A stretch of 64,000 bases of DNA from the NCBI GenBank assembly GCA_018716295.1, contig DVKC01000002.1, forward strand, positions 1-64,000. The letters are read 5' to 3'. Positions 42,174 through 52,000 of the stretch are shown in pieces (the first letter of the stretch is position 1; each line of letters starts with the position of its first letter). The stretch comes from Candidatus Avimuribaculum pullicola (lineage in GTDB: Bacteria > Bacteroidota > Bacteroidia > Bacteroidales > Muribaculaceae). Made by a program: the position numbers and the translations under genes. The notes beneath the pieces are model-generated. The model saw only the letters and a list, made by a program, of their open reading frames with translations, was not told the DNA's origin and ran no database searches.

Positions 42174-42220
42174 AAAAAAGTGGCGCGTCAATGCTGAATG
42201 CTGTGACGTGCCACTTTTTT
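42174..42220. terminator. Bidirectional terminator after the TPR gene
   Basis: AAAAAAGTGGCGCGTCA (42174-42190) pairs with TGACGTGCCACTTTTTT (42204-42220) with one wobble. A/T runs at both ends suit the convergent genes. Confidence 0.87.
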
Positions 42221-42256
42221 AATTGACAATTTATGCCGGTTTTCGGTGGGTGGTGA

Positions 42257-42799
42257 TTAGAGGGTGTTGATGTAGCTTTCGGGGTCGAGTGCGGCTTGGC
42301 GCATATCGTCGGGGAGCAATGGCAGGAAAGCGTCGATTAGATTGCCGTTGCCTACCGACACGTCGTATTGCTCGTCGCCCGAGAAGATTTCTTTGTTGCC
42401 TATCTTGACTTCGAGCATGGAAGTGCCAGCTCCATCAAGCATCGGCCATTCAGGCACGATTTTGCGGATTTTTTGGTTGGCTAAGTGCTTGATGAATTTG
42501 GTGTAGTCGGTTGCAAGCAAGTCGGACGATTCGTCATACACAGTGGTGCCGTCATACCCGTGGTATATTTTTACGTTCACTTCGTTGGGTGTTACTATTA
42601 TGCAGCAGTCGTAGTGGTAGTCGGGAGCTACCGAGCCGTTGCCGCTGTAGTATGTGATGCAGGTGGCTTTTTTCAGTTTGTCGAGCGTGAGCGTGCTGGC
42701 ATACTCGGCGACAGTCCCGGCCAGTTGGTCAATGCGCCGCTGTGCAGGCAGTTGCATTATTATGATAAAGGAAATGGCGAGGAAGAAAAGTTTTTTCAT
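42257..42799 (-). CDS. Hypothetical exported protein
   Basis: The 180-aa product has a signal peptide (about 1-19, cleaved near LPA-QRR) and a small mixed alpha/beta body with a Cys-Cys pair (DYHYDCCIIV). Weak resemblance to other short secreted Bacteroidales proteins of unknown function; no family is named. It converges with the TPR gene across a bidirectional terminator and has no clear promoter match upstream. The 270-bp gap to malQ holds only a hairpin. Confidence 0.75.
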   Translation of the reverse strand: MKKLFFLAISFIIIMQLPAQRRIDQLAGTVAEYASTLTLDKLKKATCITYYSGNGSVAPDYHYDCCIIVTPNEVNVKIYHGYDGTTVYDESSDLLATDYTKFIKHLANQKIRKIVPEWPMLDGAGTSMLEVKIGNKEIFSGDEQYDVSVGNGNLIDAFLPLLPDDMRQAALDPESYINTL

Positions 42800-43011
42800 A
42801 ATGTTTCTGTGAATTTAAATTTCTGTAATTAGTTTATTTATATTGTCGATGTTTCTAAATCGTGTGGCAACAAGTCACACATAGTCTGGCTGTATGTGCT
42901 CGTTGAGATTTGTCGAATTGTAATCATTGTTAATCTGTCGGTATTGTCCATTTTGCTTGGTTTTTATTGTGATGGAATCGACTGTACTATTTCTGGTAGA
43001 TAATTACAAGG

Positions 43012-43050
43012 GGGCGGGACTGCATGGTGATTATTCATGAAGTCCCGCCC
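43012..43050 (-). terminator. Hairpin after malQ
   Basis: GGGCGGGACT (43012-43021) and AGTCCCGCCC (43041-43050) form a perfect 10-bp stem. The minus-strand T-run is weak, so it may stabilise the 3' end as much as terminate. Confidence 0.6.
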
Positions 43051-43069
43051 TTATGTTATTTAAGTGGAG

Positions 43070-45745
43070 TTATCGTCCGCTGCCAGTAATCATTGATTTG
43101 ATTTTGTCGTTGAACCCGTTGCATTCCATCAGCTCTTCGATGGTGAGGTGCATGCGGTAGCGCCAGTAGTGGTGGTTGTTCGACGGATTGTTGATTTGCT
43201 CGTCGTTGGGGTTTTCACGCCTTATCTTGCCATCAATTGCCAGCCAGTCTTGCAGGGGCAGAATGGTGAGCATTGCAGGTGAATTGAGGTGCATTGCCAC
43301 GATGCGCTCGCAAATCCATGGTTCGGCATAATATGGAGCATTGCCCCATTCATGCATCATGTAGTTGAAGAAGTGTTGTGTCTTCTCGTGGTTTGCTTCC
43401 CACCAAGCCCTTATTCCAGGCATGTCGTGTGTCGATGTGGTGCATACCGACATGTAGGGGTACAAGAGTGGATTGCCAAATTCCATTTTGGGGTCTTTGG
43501 GCATACGCTGTATTTCGAGCGAAAGGATTTGCAACTTGTCCATTACGGCTGGAACGCAATCGGGTATCATGCCCAAGTCTTCGCCGCACACGAGCATATC
43601 GGTTGCACCGATTAGCGGCTGTAACTTCCACATAGCTTTGCCATACCAGAAGTCGTTGTGGCGGTGGTAGAAGAAATCGTTGTACAGGCGATTGAAACAC
43701 CAGCGTTCGTAGTCGTTGAGCGAGCGGTAAATATATGTGAACTGTGCCGAAATTCTTGGGTGGTACTTGCCTTTCTGTTCAGCATCTTCGATGAACAGAA
43801 CTTCGTCGATAAGTCCCAACAAGGCATTTTTGAGTTTCTCGTTCTTCTCATCGGCTTCGAGGTTGCTGAAGTATTTTACCACTTTGGCTTGCGTGTCGTA
43901 TTCCTCCTTCAAACCATAACGTCCGGGGCCTCTGACGTATAGGAAGCGGTTCTTGGCCTCTTCGGTGTAGTCGCCGAAGAAATCGTGCAAGAAGTAATCC
44001 ATGATGTATGGGTTGGTGTGCAAGTCCTTGTCGAGCCAGAAGTCATATTGGTTGCGCATTTCATCTTCGGTGTATGGCATGGCAGGGTAGAATATTCCCA
44101 GCAATCCATGGACTGCGTTCATGGGGATTTGCCAAATGCGGAAAAATCCCAATATGTGGTCGATACGGTAGGCATCGAAGTATTCCGACATTTTGCGGAA
44201 GCGGTTTTTCCACCATTTGAAGCCATCTTTGTTCATCTCTTCCCAGTTGTAGGTCGGCAGTCCCCAGTTCTGTCCCATTATCGAGAAGTCATCGGGTGGT
44301 GCGCCAGCCTGGCAATCAAGGTTGAACAAGCGTGGATTGGTCCAAGCATCGACACTTTCGCGGCTGATGCCGATAGGTATGTCGCCTTTTAGTACCACAC
44401 CCTTGGAGTGGGCATAGTCGCGTACTTGGCGCAACTGCTTGTCGAGATGGAATTGCAAGAAGTATATGAAAAGGATTTCTTTGTTGTTCTCGGTGCAGAA
44501 TTTGTCAATAGATTCTTCGTCATACGAAGCGTAAAATCCCCATTGAGTAAAGTCGGCAGTGCCCTTGGTGTCGCGCAACACGCAGAATGTGGCGTATGGC
44601 TTGAGCCAATATTCGTTGGTTGCCACGAAATCTTTGAACGCTTCGGTTTGCATTGTTTCGGCACCGAATTGGTCGTATAAATCGTGGGCATATTTTAGTT
44701 TCCATTCGTTTACCTGTTCGTAATCGACAGTTGGGAGGCTGTTGAGTTCGGCAGCCTTTGCCTTGTACTCGGCCAGTCGTTCGGCATCACTGAGTTCGCC
44801 AATGGCATCGGGGCGCAAGTACATTGGGTGAAGGGCAAAAATCGAGTTGGAACTGTAAGGGTATGAATCGACCCAGGTTCGTGTCATGGTGGTGTCGTTG
44901 ATGGGCAGGATTTGTATGAATTTTTGTCCTGTCATGCTGGCCCAGTCAACCATCTTAAACAAGTCGTAGAAGTCGCCTACGCCGAAGTCTTCGTCGGTGC
45001 GCAGCGAGAACACTGGGATTGCGGTTCCAGCCCCTTTCCAGTTGGGCATGGGGTTGTTGAAGGCGTGCAGCGTTATGAACGTTAATCCTTGGCCGATTTT
45101 GTAGTCAAGAGGGTTGAAATAGCGGTTGTTGCAATTTTCCCAAGCTACCACTTCGTGTGTATCTTTCTTCAATATAAGGAACTTGTATTCAAATGGAGCA
45201 TCGATGTCGGCCACTTTGATTGCGAAGAACCATTGAGGGAAACTGTAGTCGTTGAGGATTACAGCCATCTTGGGATTCCACTTGCCTAAAGCTTCATTGC
45301 TGCCCGATACTGCAAGCACTTCGTCGCGCTTGATTATAGGAGCATTGATGCGGAACAATATTTCTCCGGCGTTGCCTGTAATTGGCGCGGGCGTTTTTTC
45401 TCTTGAAAAAATGCCTTGTGTGAAAGCCGAAGAGTAGAATGGCTTGTCGGCTGGTACGTCTTGCCAGATGTCGTGGATTTCACAGTCTATGCCACTTGTC
45501 AATAGCAGGCAATGGGGTTTGCCAAATTCGTTTCTTACAAATTGGCTGAAGTCGTTCTTTACAACATAACAATAAGTGAACTCATTCATCGAGTCGGGCA
45601 GTGTCAATGTGTATGACCACGTGCTTTGGCCGTCAAAGTCCATCTTGATCATGTGGTCATTTTCGTTCCCGATGGAATTGCAGCTTACCAAATAGACCGA
45701 CTCTCCCCAGTTGGTTCGATAATCGATATAAAATGTTAGCTTCAT
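43070..45745 (-). CDS. malQ: 4-alpha-glucanotransferase (GH77) with two starch-binding domains
   Basis: The 891-aa cytosolic enzyme transfers alpha-1,4-glucan segments between maltodextrins or glycogen. Two CBM20-type domains lead (about 1-110 and 125-235, the second with VSGSNEALGKWNP), then the GH77 barrel. Catalytic blocks include YRIDHILGFFRIWQIP, with the nucleophile Asp, and VCGEDLGMIPDCV, with the acid/base Glu. The duplicated CBM20 head is the Bacteroidetes/plant DPE2-like form, longer than E. coli MalQ (~690 aa). It lies alone; no sus-type starch locus is beside it. Confidence 0.95.
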   Translation of the reverse strand: MKLTFYIDYRTNWGESVYLVSCNSIGNENDHMIKMDFDGQSTWSYTLTLPDSMNEFTYCYVVKNDFSQFVRNEFGKPHCLLLTSGIDCEIHDIWQDVPADKPFYSSAFTQGIFSREKTPAPITGNAGEILFRINAPIIKRDEVLAVSGSNEALGKWNPKMAVILNDYSFPQWFFAIKVADIDAPFEYKFLILKKDTHEVVAWENCNNRYFNPLDYKIGQGLTFITLHAFNNPMPNWKGAGTAIPVFSLRTDEDFGVGDFYDLFKMVDWASMTGQKFIQILPINDTTMTRTWVDSYPYSSNSIFALHPMYLRPDAIGELSDAERLAEYKAKAAELNSLPTVDYEQVNEWKLKYAHDLYDQFGAETMQTEAFKDFVATNEYWLKPYATFCVLRDTKGTADFTQWGFYASYDEESIDKFCTENNKEILFIYFLQFHLDKQLRQVRDYAHSKGVVLKGDIPIGISRESVDAWTNPRLFNLDCQAGAPPDDFSIMGQNWGLPTYNWEEMNKDGFKWWKNRFRKMSEYFDAYRIDHILGFFRIWQIPMNAVHGLLGIFYPAMPYTEDEMRNQYDFWLDKDLHTNPYIMDYFLHDFFGDYTEEAKNRFLYVRGPGRYGLKEEYDTQAKVVKYFSNLEADEKNEKLKNALLGLIDEVLFIEDAEQKGKYHPRISAQFTYIYRSLNDYERWCFNRLYNDFFYHRHNDFWYGKAMWKLQPLIGATDMLVCGEDLGMIPDCVPAVMDKLQILSLEIQRMPKDPKMEFGNPLLYPYMSVCTTSTHDMPGIRAWWEANHEKTQHFFNYMMHEWGNAPYYAEPWICERIVAMHLNSPAMLTILPLQDWLAIDGKIRRENPNDEQINNPSNNHHYWRYRMHLTIEELMECNGFNDKIKSMITGSGR

Positions 45746-45913
45746 AAGTTGGTGAAAATTTTAGTCTTGATATTAGTTGAATTATGAGTATCAGAAATTT
45801 TTGCTAAAAATACACATTTTCTGGCAATGTGGGGTTTCAATTGTCACAAAACTTTTTGTCGCTTAAAATTTTTTATAAGAGTAGCATTGTCAATGCCCTA
45901 TACTTTTGGTCGC

Positions 45914-47023
45914 TCATAATGATTTGGCGAAGCGTATTCGGCTGCCTTGGGCAGTGAAGTGCAGCGAGAGCAGGGTGTAGTTCTCGATGGTTGCATACAC
46001 GTCGTTGCTGAACGGGCGCATCATGGCATCATACCATGTGAGGTTGTAGTTGTCAATGAATTGTGTGGCAGATATATGTCCTTTTAGCATTCCGCAAGTC
46101 CACTCATGCCTGTTGACCAGTGCACCGCTTACATATATTATGTCATATCCATTTCCGTTTCGCACGAGTGCCACAGTGTAGCGTCCGCCAGTCTTGAGCT
46201 TGGATTCATCGAGGTCTTTGTCGAAGAATGTCCAAAAGCCTTCGTATGCGTCTTCCGATTTGTCGAAGTACTGTTTGAGCGTTTGCAGTGTCCAGTTGGT
46301 GCTAAGCTGGTACTTCATGATCGGCTGCTTTTTCAGCACTATGCGTTCTATTGCCAATTTTGACGCAGGGCCGGCTATTATGCCGTATTGGGCATTGGCA
46401 GGGTAGGAGGTGCTGTCGATTTCGGCTATATATCTAAGCACTTTGTTGCCGATTGCAATGGAGGTTTTATTCCCGTCATATTCCACGTTGAGCACGTTGT
46501 AGCCAGTATGCAGGTCTATGCCGTCATTCATTTCCACAGTTTTTACAATTGAGGTTTCTCCATTTTGTACTTTTATGACGTTGATAGTCATGCTGCGGTT
46601 AGTGTCGAAGTCGTTATATGGTGTTCTGCTGAGGCATTTGACCATTGCAGCGCAGAAATTTTTACGGTCGGTATATCCCCACACTATGCCAAATGCCGTG
46701 TCGCTTGTCTTTTTTGTCTTTTGTGTTTCAATGTCGGTGTATTTGTAGCTTTTGTTTTCGGCATTGTGCAGGTTGGCGATGCGGGCATAAAATTTGAATT
46801 TGTTTATGCCCGTGGCGATGGTGTCGGTAATGATTAAGTCGGTGGAGTAATTGTTGCAGACAATCAGCATGTTTTCTGAAACTTGCATGTCGCAATGTGG
46901 TATTTCGGTGGCTTTGTGCTGGAATGGCTCAAAGTCATTAAGGTAGGTGGCATAATGGCTTTGAGCAATAGCTGTCATGCAAAATTGTATAGCAATGATG
47001 ACTGTGATAAATGTAACTTTCAT
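45914..47023 (-). CDS. Hypothetical exported beta-rich protein (possible concanavalin-like fold)
   Basis: The 369-aa product has a signal peptide (MKVTFITVIIAIQFCMTAIA). Its N-terminal half has the strand pattern of laminin-G/DUF1080-like domains (FKFYARIANL, TAFGIVWGY, GYNVLNVEYDG, YGIIAGPASKLAIERI); the C-terminal half is unrecognised. The start at 47023 is chosen over an in-frame start at 47086, because a TATCTTTG box lies within the upstream extension and would put the transcript start just before 47023. Function unknown; the fold is inferred from pattern only. Confidence 0.72.
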   Translation of the reverse strand: MKVTFITVIIAIQFCMTAIAQSHYATYLNDFEPFQHKATEIPHCDMQVSENMLIVCNNYSTDLIITDTIATGINKFKFYARIANLHNAENKSYKYTDIETQKTKKTSDTAFGIVWGYTDRKNFCAAMVKCLSRTPYNDFDTNRSMTINVIKVQNGETSIVKTVEMNDGIDLHTGYNVLNVEYDGNKTSIAIGNKVLRYIAEIDSTSYPANAQYGIIAGPASKLAIERIVLKKQPIMKYQLSTNWTLQTLKQYFDKSEDAYEGFWTFFDKDLDESKLKTGGRYTVALVRNGNGYDIIYVSGALVNRHEWTCGMLKGHISATQFIDNYNLTWYDAMMRPFSNDVYATIENYTLLSLHFTAQGSRIRFAKSL

Positions 47024-47055
47024 AATCCAAGTGTGCAAATTTGTTGGCATCTTTA

Positions 47056-47063
47056 CAAAGATA
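47056..47063 (-). promoter_or_regulatory. -7 box for the 47023 gene
   Basis: TATCTTTG on the minus strand matches the -7 consensus; no strong -33 partner is found. It supports the start codon at 47023. Confidence 0.5.
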
Positions 47064-47120
47064 TTAAAAAGCATAGACTTTTCCATTTCATTGTGTTGGG
47101 AAAATATTGTGTTATTTAAA

Positions 47121-47149
47121 TTGGCATAATAATTGCTGATATATTATTG
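47121..47149 (+). promoter_or_regulatory. Possible promoter of clpC
   Basis: TTG at 47121-47123 and TATTATTG at 47142-47149 (one mismatch) are 18 bp apart. The transcript would start just before the ATG at 47168 and exclude an in-frame TTG at 47147. Confidence 0.42.
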
Positions 47150-47167
47150 GGTATAGAAAGGAATGCT

Positions 47168-49762
47168 ATGTTTGAATCATTTTCGACAGATATAAAAAGA
47201 ATTTTAGCCTGTAGCAAGGACGAAGCCAACAGGTTTCGTAGCGGCGTGGTCATGCCTGAGCACTTGATGCTGGGTATGCTGCGTGACGGCCACAACAATG
47301 CTGTCACATTGTTGCGACTTGTCGGGGTAGATTTCGAGAGCTTGCGTTCTTTCTTGGAAACGAATGCCGCCGAGGTCATTTATGGGCCGGCAAAGCCGCA
47401 GGACGATGATGACGATGACGACAGCGGAGTTTTTAAAATCGTGGTCAGCAGGGATGTAAACTCTATATTGAGTGATGCCGTGTCGGAGGCCGCTATGCGA
47501 CATCAGTCGCCAGTCGATGCCGAGCATTTGTTGCTTGCCATGTTGCGTGATTCAAACAAAAGTTTTATTTACAGAATTATGAAGTATATGAAAGTTGATT
47601 ATAAGAAGATAGAAGAGAACCTCGATGAGGTACAAAATAGCCCTACTTCGGGGGCAGGATTTGCCGAAAATGACGAGGACGATGATGCGGCTTATGGCAA
47701 TGACCGCTCAGATGATGCAAGCAAGTCGTCGGCTGGAAAAGGCGGAGAAACAAAGAGCCGTACCACTACTCGTCAGCGTAGCGAAACACCTGTGCTTGAC
47801 CAGTATGGCAAAGATATCACACGCGATGCCGAGGATGACAAGCTTGATCCTGTGGTCGGGCGTGAACGTGAAATCGAACGGCTTGCCCAGATATTGAGCC
47901 GCCGCAAGAAGAACAATCCCGTATTGATAGGTGAACCTGGTGTGGGAAAGTCGGCTATTGTTGAGGGGCTTGCAATTCGCATTGTGCAGCGGAAGGTGGC
48001 TCGTGTGTTGCTGGGAAAGCGTGTTGTCGCCCTTGATATGGCAGCGGTGGTGGCTGGAACGAAGTATCGTGGCCAGTTTGAAGAACGTATAAAAGCAATC
48101 GTTGACGAGGTGAAGAAGAACCCCGATGTGATATTGTTTATCGATGAAATCCACACTATTGTCGGTGCCGGCGGTGCTACGGGTTCGATGGATGCCGCCA
48201 ACCTGCTTAAGCCTGCGCTTGCGCGTGGCGAGATACAGTGCATTGGCGCAACAACGCTTGACGAGTATCGCAAGAGTATCGAAAAAGATGGAGCACTCGA
48301 ACGCCGTTTCCAAAAAGTGATGGTTGAACCGACTACGCCCCAAGAAACACTTGTCATATTGAACAACATAAAAGGAAAATATGAGGAACATCACGGCGTG
48401 ACTTATACGCCCGAAGCAATACAGGCATGTGTGTCGATGACCGAGCGGTATGTGTCGGATCGTAATTTCCCCGATAAGGCAATTGATGCCCTTGACGAAG
48501 CAGGAGCAAAGGTGCGCATTACAAATGTGGAAGTGCCTAAAGAAATCGAGGAATTGGAAAAACAGATACAAGAGGTGCAGCGCAACAAGGTGAGGGCCGC
48601 CCAGGCTCAGAATTTTGAAAGTGCTGCAAATTACCGCGACCTGCAAGAGCAGTTGAACGACAAATTGAGCGAAGAAAAGCAGAAGTGGGAAGCATCATTG
48701 GCAAGCCATCGCGAAATTGTGGATGAAAACAAGGTTGCCGAGGTGGTAGCGATGATGACAGGCGTGCCAGTGCAACGAATTGCCCAGGCCGAAGGCTTGA
48801 GATTGCTACAGATGGGCGACGAATTGAAAAAAGTGATAATAGGCCAGGACAATGCGATTGATAAGATATCCAAGGCAATACGTCGTAACAGGGTGGGGCT
48901 GAAAGACCCAAACAAGCCCATAGGCACGTTTATGTTCTTGGGACCGACAGGTGTAGGTAAAACTCACTTGGCTAAAAAATTGTCGGAGTTCCTGTTTAAT
49001 TCGTCTGATGCTCTCATACGTATCGACATGAGCGAATATATGGAGAAATTCTCGTCATCGAGGCTTGTGGGTGCACCTCCGGGATATGTCGGTTACGAAG
49101 AAGGCGGGCAGTTGACCGAGAAAGTGCGCCGTCATCCATATTCGGTGGTTTTGCTTGATGAGATTGAGAAAGCCCACCCCGATGTATTCAACATGTTGCT
49201 GCAAGTGATGGACGAGGGGCGTCTTACCGATAGCCTCGGTAGGCGTGTAGATTTCAAGAATACCATTATAATAATGACCTCTAACATTGGTTCGCGTGAG
49301 GTGAAAGAGATGAATGGTGGTGTGGGATTTAACATTGCTGCAAATAGCAAGGAATATAACGAGGGGATTGTAAGGAAAGCACTTAACCGTCGCTTCTCAC
49401 CCGAGTTCTTGAATCGTATCGACGACATTGTGATGTTTGAACAACTTGGGCGCGACGAACTTGGGCAGATAATCGAGATTGAGTTGGCTTCGTTTTATAA
49501 GCGTATTGGCGAACTTGGATTTGATTTGCAGCTCACGCAAGAAGCCAAGGATTTCTTGGCCGATAAAGGGTACGACCCAGCTTATGGTGCGCGTCCGTTG
49601 AAACGAGCTATCCAGACATATCTTGAAGATGTGTTGGCCGAGGTGTTGCTTGCCATTGAACCATCGTCTGACAAGCGAGTCATAACTGTTGAAAAAGTGG
49701 CTGGCGAAGAGCGTCTTATTGCACATGTTGCAGTTGGCGAGAGTGTGCAAAGATTGGCATAA
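47168..49762 (+). CDS. clpC: Clp protease ATP-binding subunit, ClpC type
   Basis: This 864-aa AAA+ unfoldase has an N-terminal Clp repeat domain (about 1-150), a Ser/Asp/Glu-rich insert (about 155-205), AAA module 1 with Walker [10 protein letters not shown], a UVR-like coiled segment ([20 protein letters not shown]) and AAA module 2 with [13 protein letters not shown] and a C-terminal ClpB-type D2-small domain. The UVR-like segment and short middle region point to ClpC rather than ClpB. It unfolds substrates for ClpP; no clpP is nearby. The ATG at 47168 is chosen over TTG at 47147. Confidence 0.9.
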   Translation: MFESFSTDIKRILACSKDEANRFRSGVVMPEHLMLGMLRDGHNNAVTLLRLVGVDFESLRSFLETNAAEVIYGPAKPQDDDDDDDSGVFKIVVSRDVNSILSDAVSEAAMRHQSPVDAEHLLLAMLRDSNKSFIYRIMKYMKVDYKKIEENLDEVQNSPTSGAGFAENDEDDDAAYGNDRSDDASKSSAGKGGETKSRTTTRQRSETPVLDQYGKDITRDAEDDKLDPVVGREREIERLAQILSRRKKNNPVLIGEPGVGKSAIVEGLAIRIVQRKVARVLLGKRVVALDMAAVVAGTKYRGQFEERIKAIVDEVKKNPDVILFIDEIHTIVGAGGATGSMDAANLLKPALARGEIQCIGATTLDEYRKSIEKDGALERRFQKVMVEPTTPQETLVILNNIKGKYEEHHGVTYTPEAIQACVSMTERYVSDRNFPDKAIDALDEAGAKVRITNVEVPKEIEELEKQIQEVQRNKVRAAQAQNFESAANYRDLQEQLNDKLSEEKQKWEASLASHREIVDENKVAEVVAMMTGVPVQRIAQAEGLRLLQMGDELKKVIIGQDNAIDKISKAIRRNRVGLKDPNKPIGTFMFLGPTGVGKTHLAKKLSEFLFNSSDALIRIDMSEYMEKFSSSRLVGAPPGYVGYEEGGQLTEKVRRHPYSVVLLDEIEKAHPDVFNMLLQVMDEGRLTDSLGRRVDFKNTIIIMTSNIGSREVKEMNGGVGFNIAANSKEYNEGIVRKALNRRFSPEFLNRIDDIVMFEQLGRDELGQIIEIELASFYKRIGELGFDLQLTQEAKDFLADKGYDPAYGARPLKRAIQTYLEDVLAEVLLAIEPSSDKRVITVEKVAGEERLIAHVAVGESVQRLA

Positions 49763-49780
49763 AACTAATGAAATAAAGCA

Positions 49781-49816
49781 AAAATGTCATACTTTATCAG
49801 GTATGGCATTTTTTTT
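49781..49816 (+). terminator. Terminator after clpC
   Basis: AAAATGTCATAC (49781-49792) pairs with GTATGGCATTTT (from 49801) with one wobble, followed by a run of eight T. Confidence 0.87.
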
Positions 49817-49869
49817 GTTTGTATCATTCGACGTATGATTTTGATAAAACAATTTAAACAATAATAGAT

Positions 49870-51915
49870 ATGCAAAAAGGTTCAATAGGGGTAACAACCG
49901 AAAATATTTTCCCCGTAATAAAAAAATTCCTGTACAGCGATCATGAGATATTTTTGCGTGAACTTGTGTCTAACGCCGTTGATGCCACGCAAAAGTTGAA
50001 AACACTTGCATCGCATGGCGAATATAATGGTTCGCTCGATGGGTTGAAGGTGAATGTTGCTGTTGATAAGGAGAAAGGTACGCTTACGGTATCGGACAAC
50101 GGTATCGGTATGACTGCCGAGGATATTGACAAATATATCAATCAGATAGCTTTTTCGGGTGCCGAAGAGTTCCTTAACAAGTATAAAGATAATGCCAATG
50201 CCATCATTGGTCATTTCGGACTTGGGTTTTACTCGGCATTCATGGTTGCCAAGAAGGTTGAAATCCGCTCGTTGTCATACAAAGAAGGTGCACAGGCTGT
50301 TAGCTGGATTTGCGACGGTTCGCCCGAGTATGAAATGAACGAAATTGAGAAAGCCGAACGCGGTACCGACATTATCCTGTACATCGAGGACGAGGAAGAC
50401 AAGGAATTCCTTGAAAATGCTCGCATCGAGGCGTTGTTGCGTAAGTATTGCAAGTTCTTGCCTGTACCAGTGGTGTTTGGCAAGGAGCAAGAGTGGAAAG
50501 ATGGCAAGTATGTCGATACCGACCGTGACAATGTGATCAACAACATCGAACCGCTGTGGACTCGCAAGCCTACCGAACTGAAAGATGAGGATTACCTCAA
50601 GTTCTACCACGATATATTGCCTGGTCAGGACGATCCGCTTTTCTGGATACACCTTAATGTTGATTTCCCGTTCACGTTGACAGGTATATTGTATTTCCCT
50701 AAAATACGTAACAACATAGAAATCAATAAGAACCGCATACAGCTCTATTGCAACCAGGTGTTTGTGACCGACTCGGTAGAAGGTGTCGTTCCAGAGTTCT
50801 TGATGCTATTGCAAGGTGTGATTGACTCGCCCGACATTCCACTAAATGTGTCGCGTTCTTACCTGCAAAGCGACTCGAATGTGAAGAAGATTGCATCTTA
50901 CATTACCAAGAAAGTGGCTGCCCGGCTTGAAGAGATTGCCAAGAACGACCCGAAGAACTTTGAGGAGAAGTGGAACGACATAAAGCTCTTTATCGAGTAT
51001 GGTATGCTCACCGATGAGAAGTTCTGCGAACCTGCCATGAAGTTTGCATTGGTTGAAGACACCGAGGGCAAATTCTTTAAACTCGAAGATTACCGCAAGC
51101 TCATCGAGTCGGCACAGGCCGACAAGGAAGGCAATGTGGTTTACCTGTATGCCACCGACAAGGAGCAGCAATATTCCTATATCAAGGCTGCTACTGACAA
51201 GGGCTATAGCGTATTGCTTATGAACGGTCAGCTCGATGTGCATTTCATAGGAATGCTCGAACAGAAAATTGAAAAGAGCCGTTTCGTGCGTGTCGATTCC
51301 GATGTAATCGACAACATTATCCCATCGGCCGACAAGAAAGAGGTTGATTTGTCGGCAGCGCAACGCACTATGTTGACAACGATGTTCCGCTCGCAAGTTC
51401 CCAACATCGAGAAGAGTGAGTTTTTTGTGTCGTTGGAATCCCTCAGTGCCGATGCTCAACCTATTGTAATCGTGCAAAGCGAATATATGAGGCGAATGAA
51501 AGACATGGCAGCACTGCAACCCGGCATGAGCTTCTATGGCGAACTGCCCGACAGCTACAACTTGACGCTCAACGTCAACCACCCTGTGGTAAAGAGTGTG
51601 CTTGATGCCGCGCAGTCGGCTGTAGGCTCACAGGTTGAGGCATTGGAAAGCGACCTTGCCGCTGCAAATGCTGCAATCAAGGCTATAAACGATGCAAAGG
51701 GCGACAAGGAACTCGATGAGGCGCAGAAGCAACAACTTGCCGACAACGAAGCCAAGGCTGCCGACTTGCGCAAGCAGGAAGAAACGTTGCTGACAGAGTA
51801 TGCCAACGGGCAAGACAAAGTGAAACAGCTCGTTGATATTGCCCTGCTTGGTAACGGAATGCTCAAAGGCGAAGCCCTGAGCAAGTTCTTGCAACGTTCC
51901 ATCAGCTTGCTGTAA
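49870..51915 (+). CDS. htpG: Molecular chaperone HtpG (Hsp90)
   Basis: This 681-aa cytosolic ATP-dependent chaperone carries the GHKL ATPase motifs FLRELVSNAVDATQKL (about 28-43), DNGIGMTAEDI (about 75-85) and GHFGLGFYSAFMVA (about 117-130). The middle domain includes a NVSRSYLQSD-type catalytic loop, followed by a dimerisation domain with a Glu/Ala-rich coiled insert near 590-650. Length is slightly above E. coli HtpG (624 aa) because of that insert. It follows clpC, so this is a small protein-quality-control cluster, though a terminator separates them. Confidence 0.95.
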   Translation: MQKGSIGVTTENIFPVIKKFLYSDHEIFLRELVSNAVDATQKLKTLASHGEYNGSLDGLKVNVAVDKEKGTLTVSDNGIGMTAEDIDKYINQIAFSGAEEFLNKYKDNANAIIGHFGLGFYSAFMVAKKVEIRSLSYKEGAQAVSWICDGSPEYEMNEIEKAERGTDIILYIEDEEDKEFLENARIEALLRKYCKFLPVPVVFGKEQEWKDGKYVDTDRDNVINNIEPLWTRKPTELKDEDYLKFYHDILPGQDDPLFWIHLNVDFPFTLTGILYFPKIRNNIEINKNRIQLYCNQVFVTDSVEGVVPEFLMLLQGVIDSPDIPLNVSRSYLQSDSNVKKIASYITKKVAARLEEIAKNDPKNFEEKWNDIKLFIEYGMLTDEKFCEPAMKFALVEDTEGKFFKLEDYRKLIESAQADKEGNVVYLYATDKEQQYSYIKAATDKGYSVLLMNGQLDVHFIGMLEQKIEKSRFVRVDSDVIDNIIPSADKKEVDLSAAQRTMLTTMFRSQVPNIEKSEFFVSLESLSADAQPIVIVQSEYMRRMKDMAALQPGMSFYGELPDSYNLTLNVNHPVVKSVLDAAQSAVGSQVEALESDLAAANAAIKAINDAKGDKELDEAQKQQLADNEAKAADLRKQEETLLTEYANGQDKVKQLVDIALLGNGMLKGEALSKFLQRSISLL

Positions 51916-51941
51916 GCATTATAAAACCAGTAAATGACATG

Positions 51942-51978
51942 AGGCGAAATCGCGCACCGCAGCGGTTTCGCCTTTTTT
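51942..51978 (+). terminator. Terminator after htpG
   Basis: AGGCGAAATCGC pairs with GCGGTTTCGCCT (one wobble) around an 8-nt loop, followed by a six-T run. It lies between convergent htpG and the hybrid sensor gene. Confidence 0.85.
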
Positions 51979-52000
51979 CGTGTTTGCTGGGGGCGGGTAG

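Noticed and set aside
47147..47167. TTG start for clpC
   Set aside because: It overlaps the likely -7 box; the ATG at 47168 gives the normal ClpC N-terminus [13 protein letters not shown].
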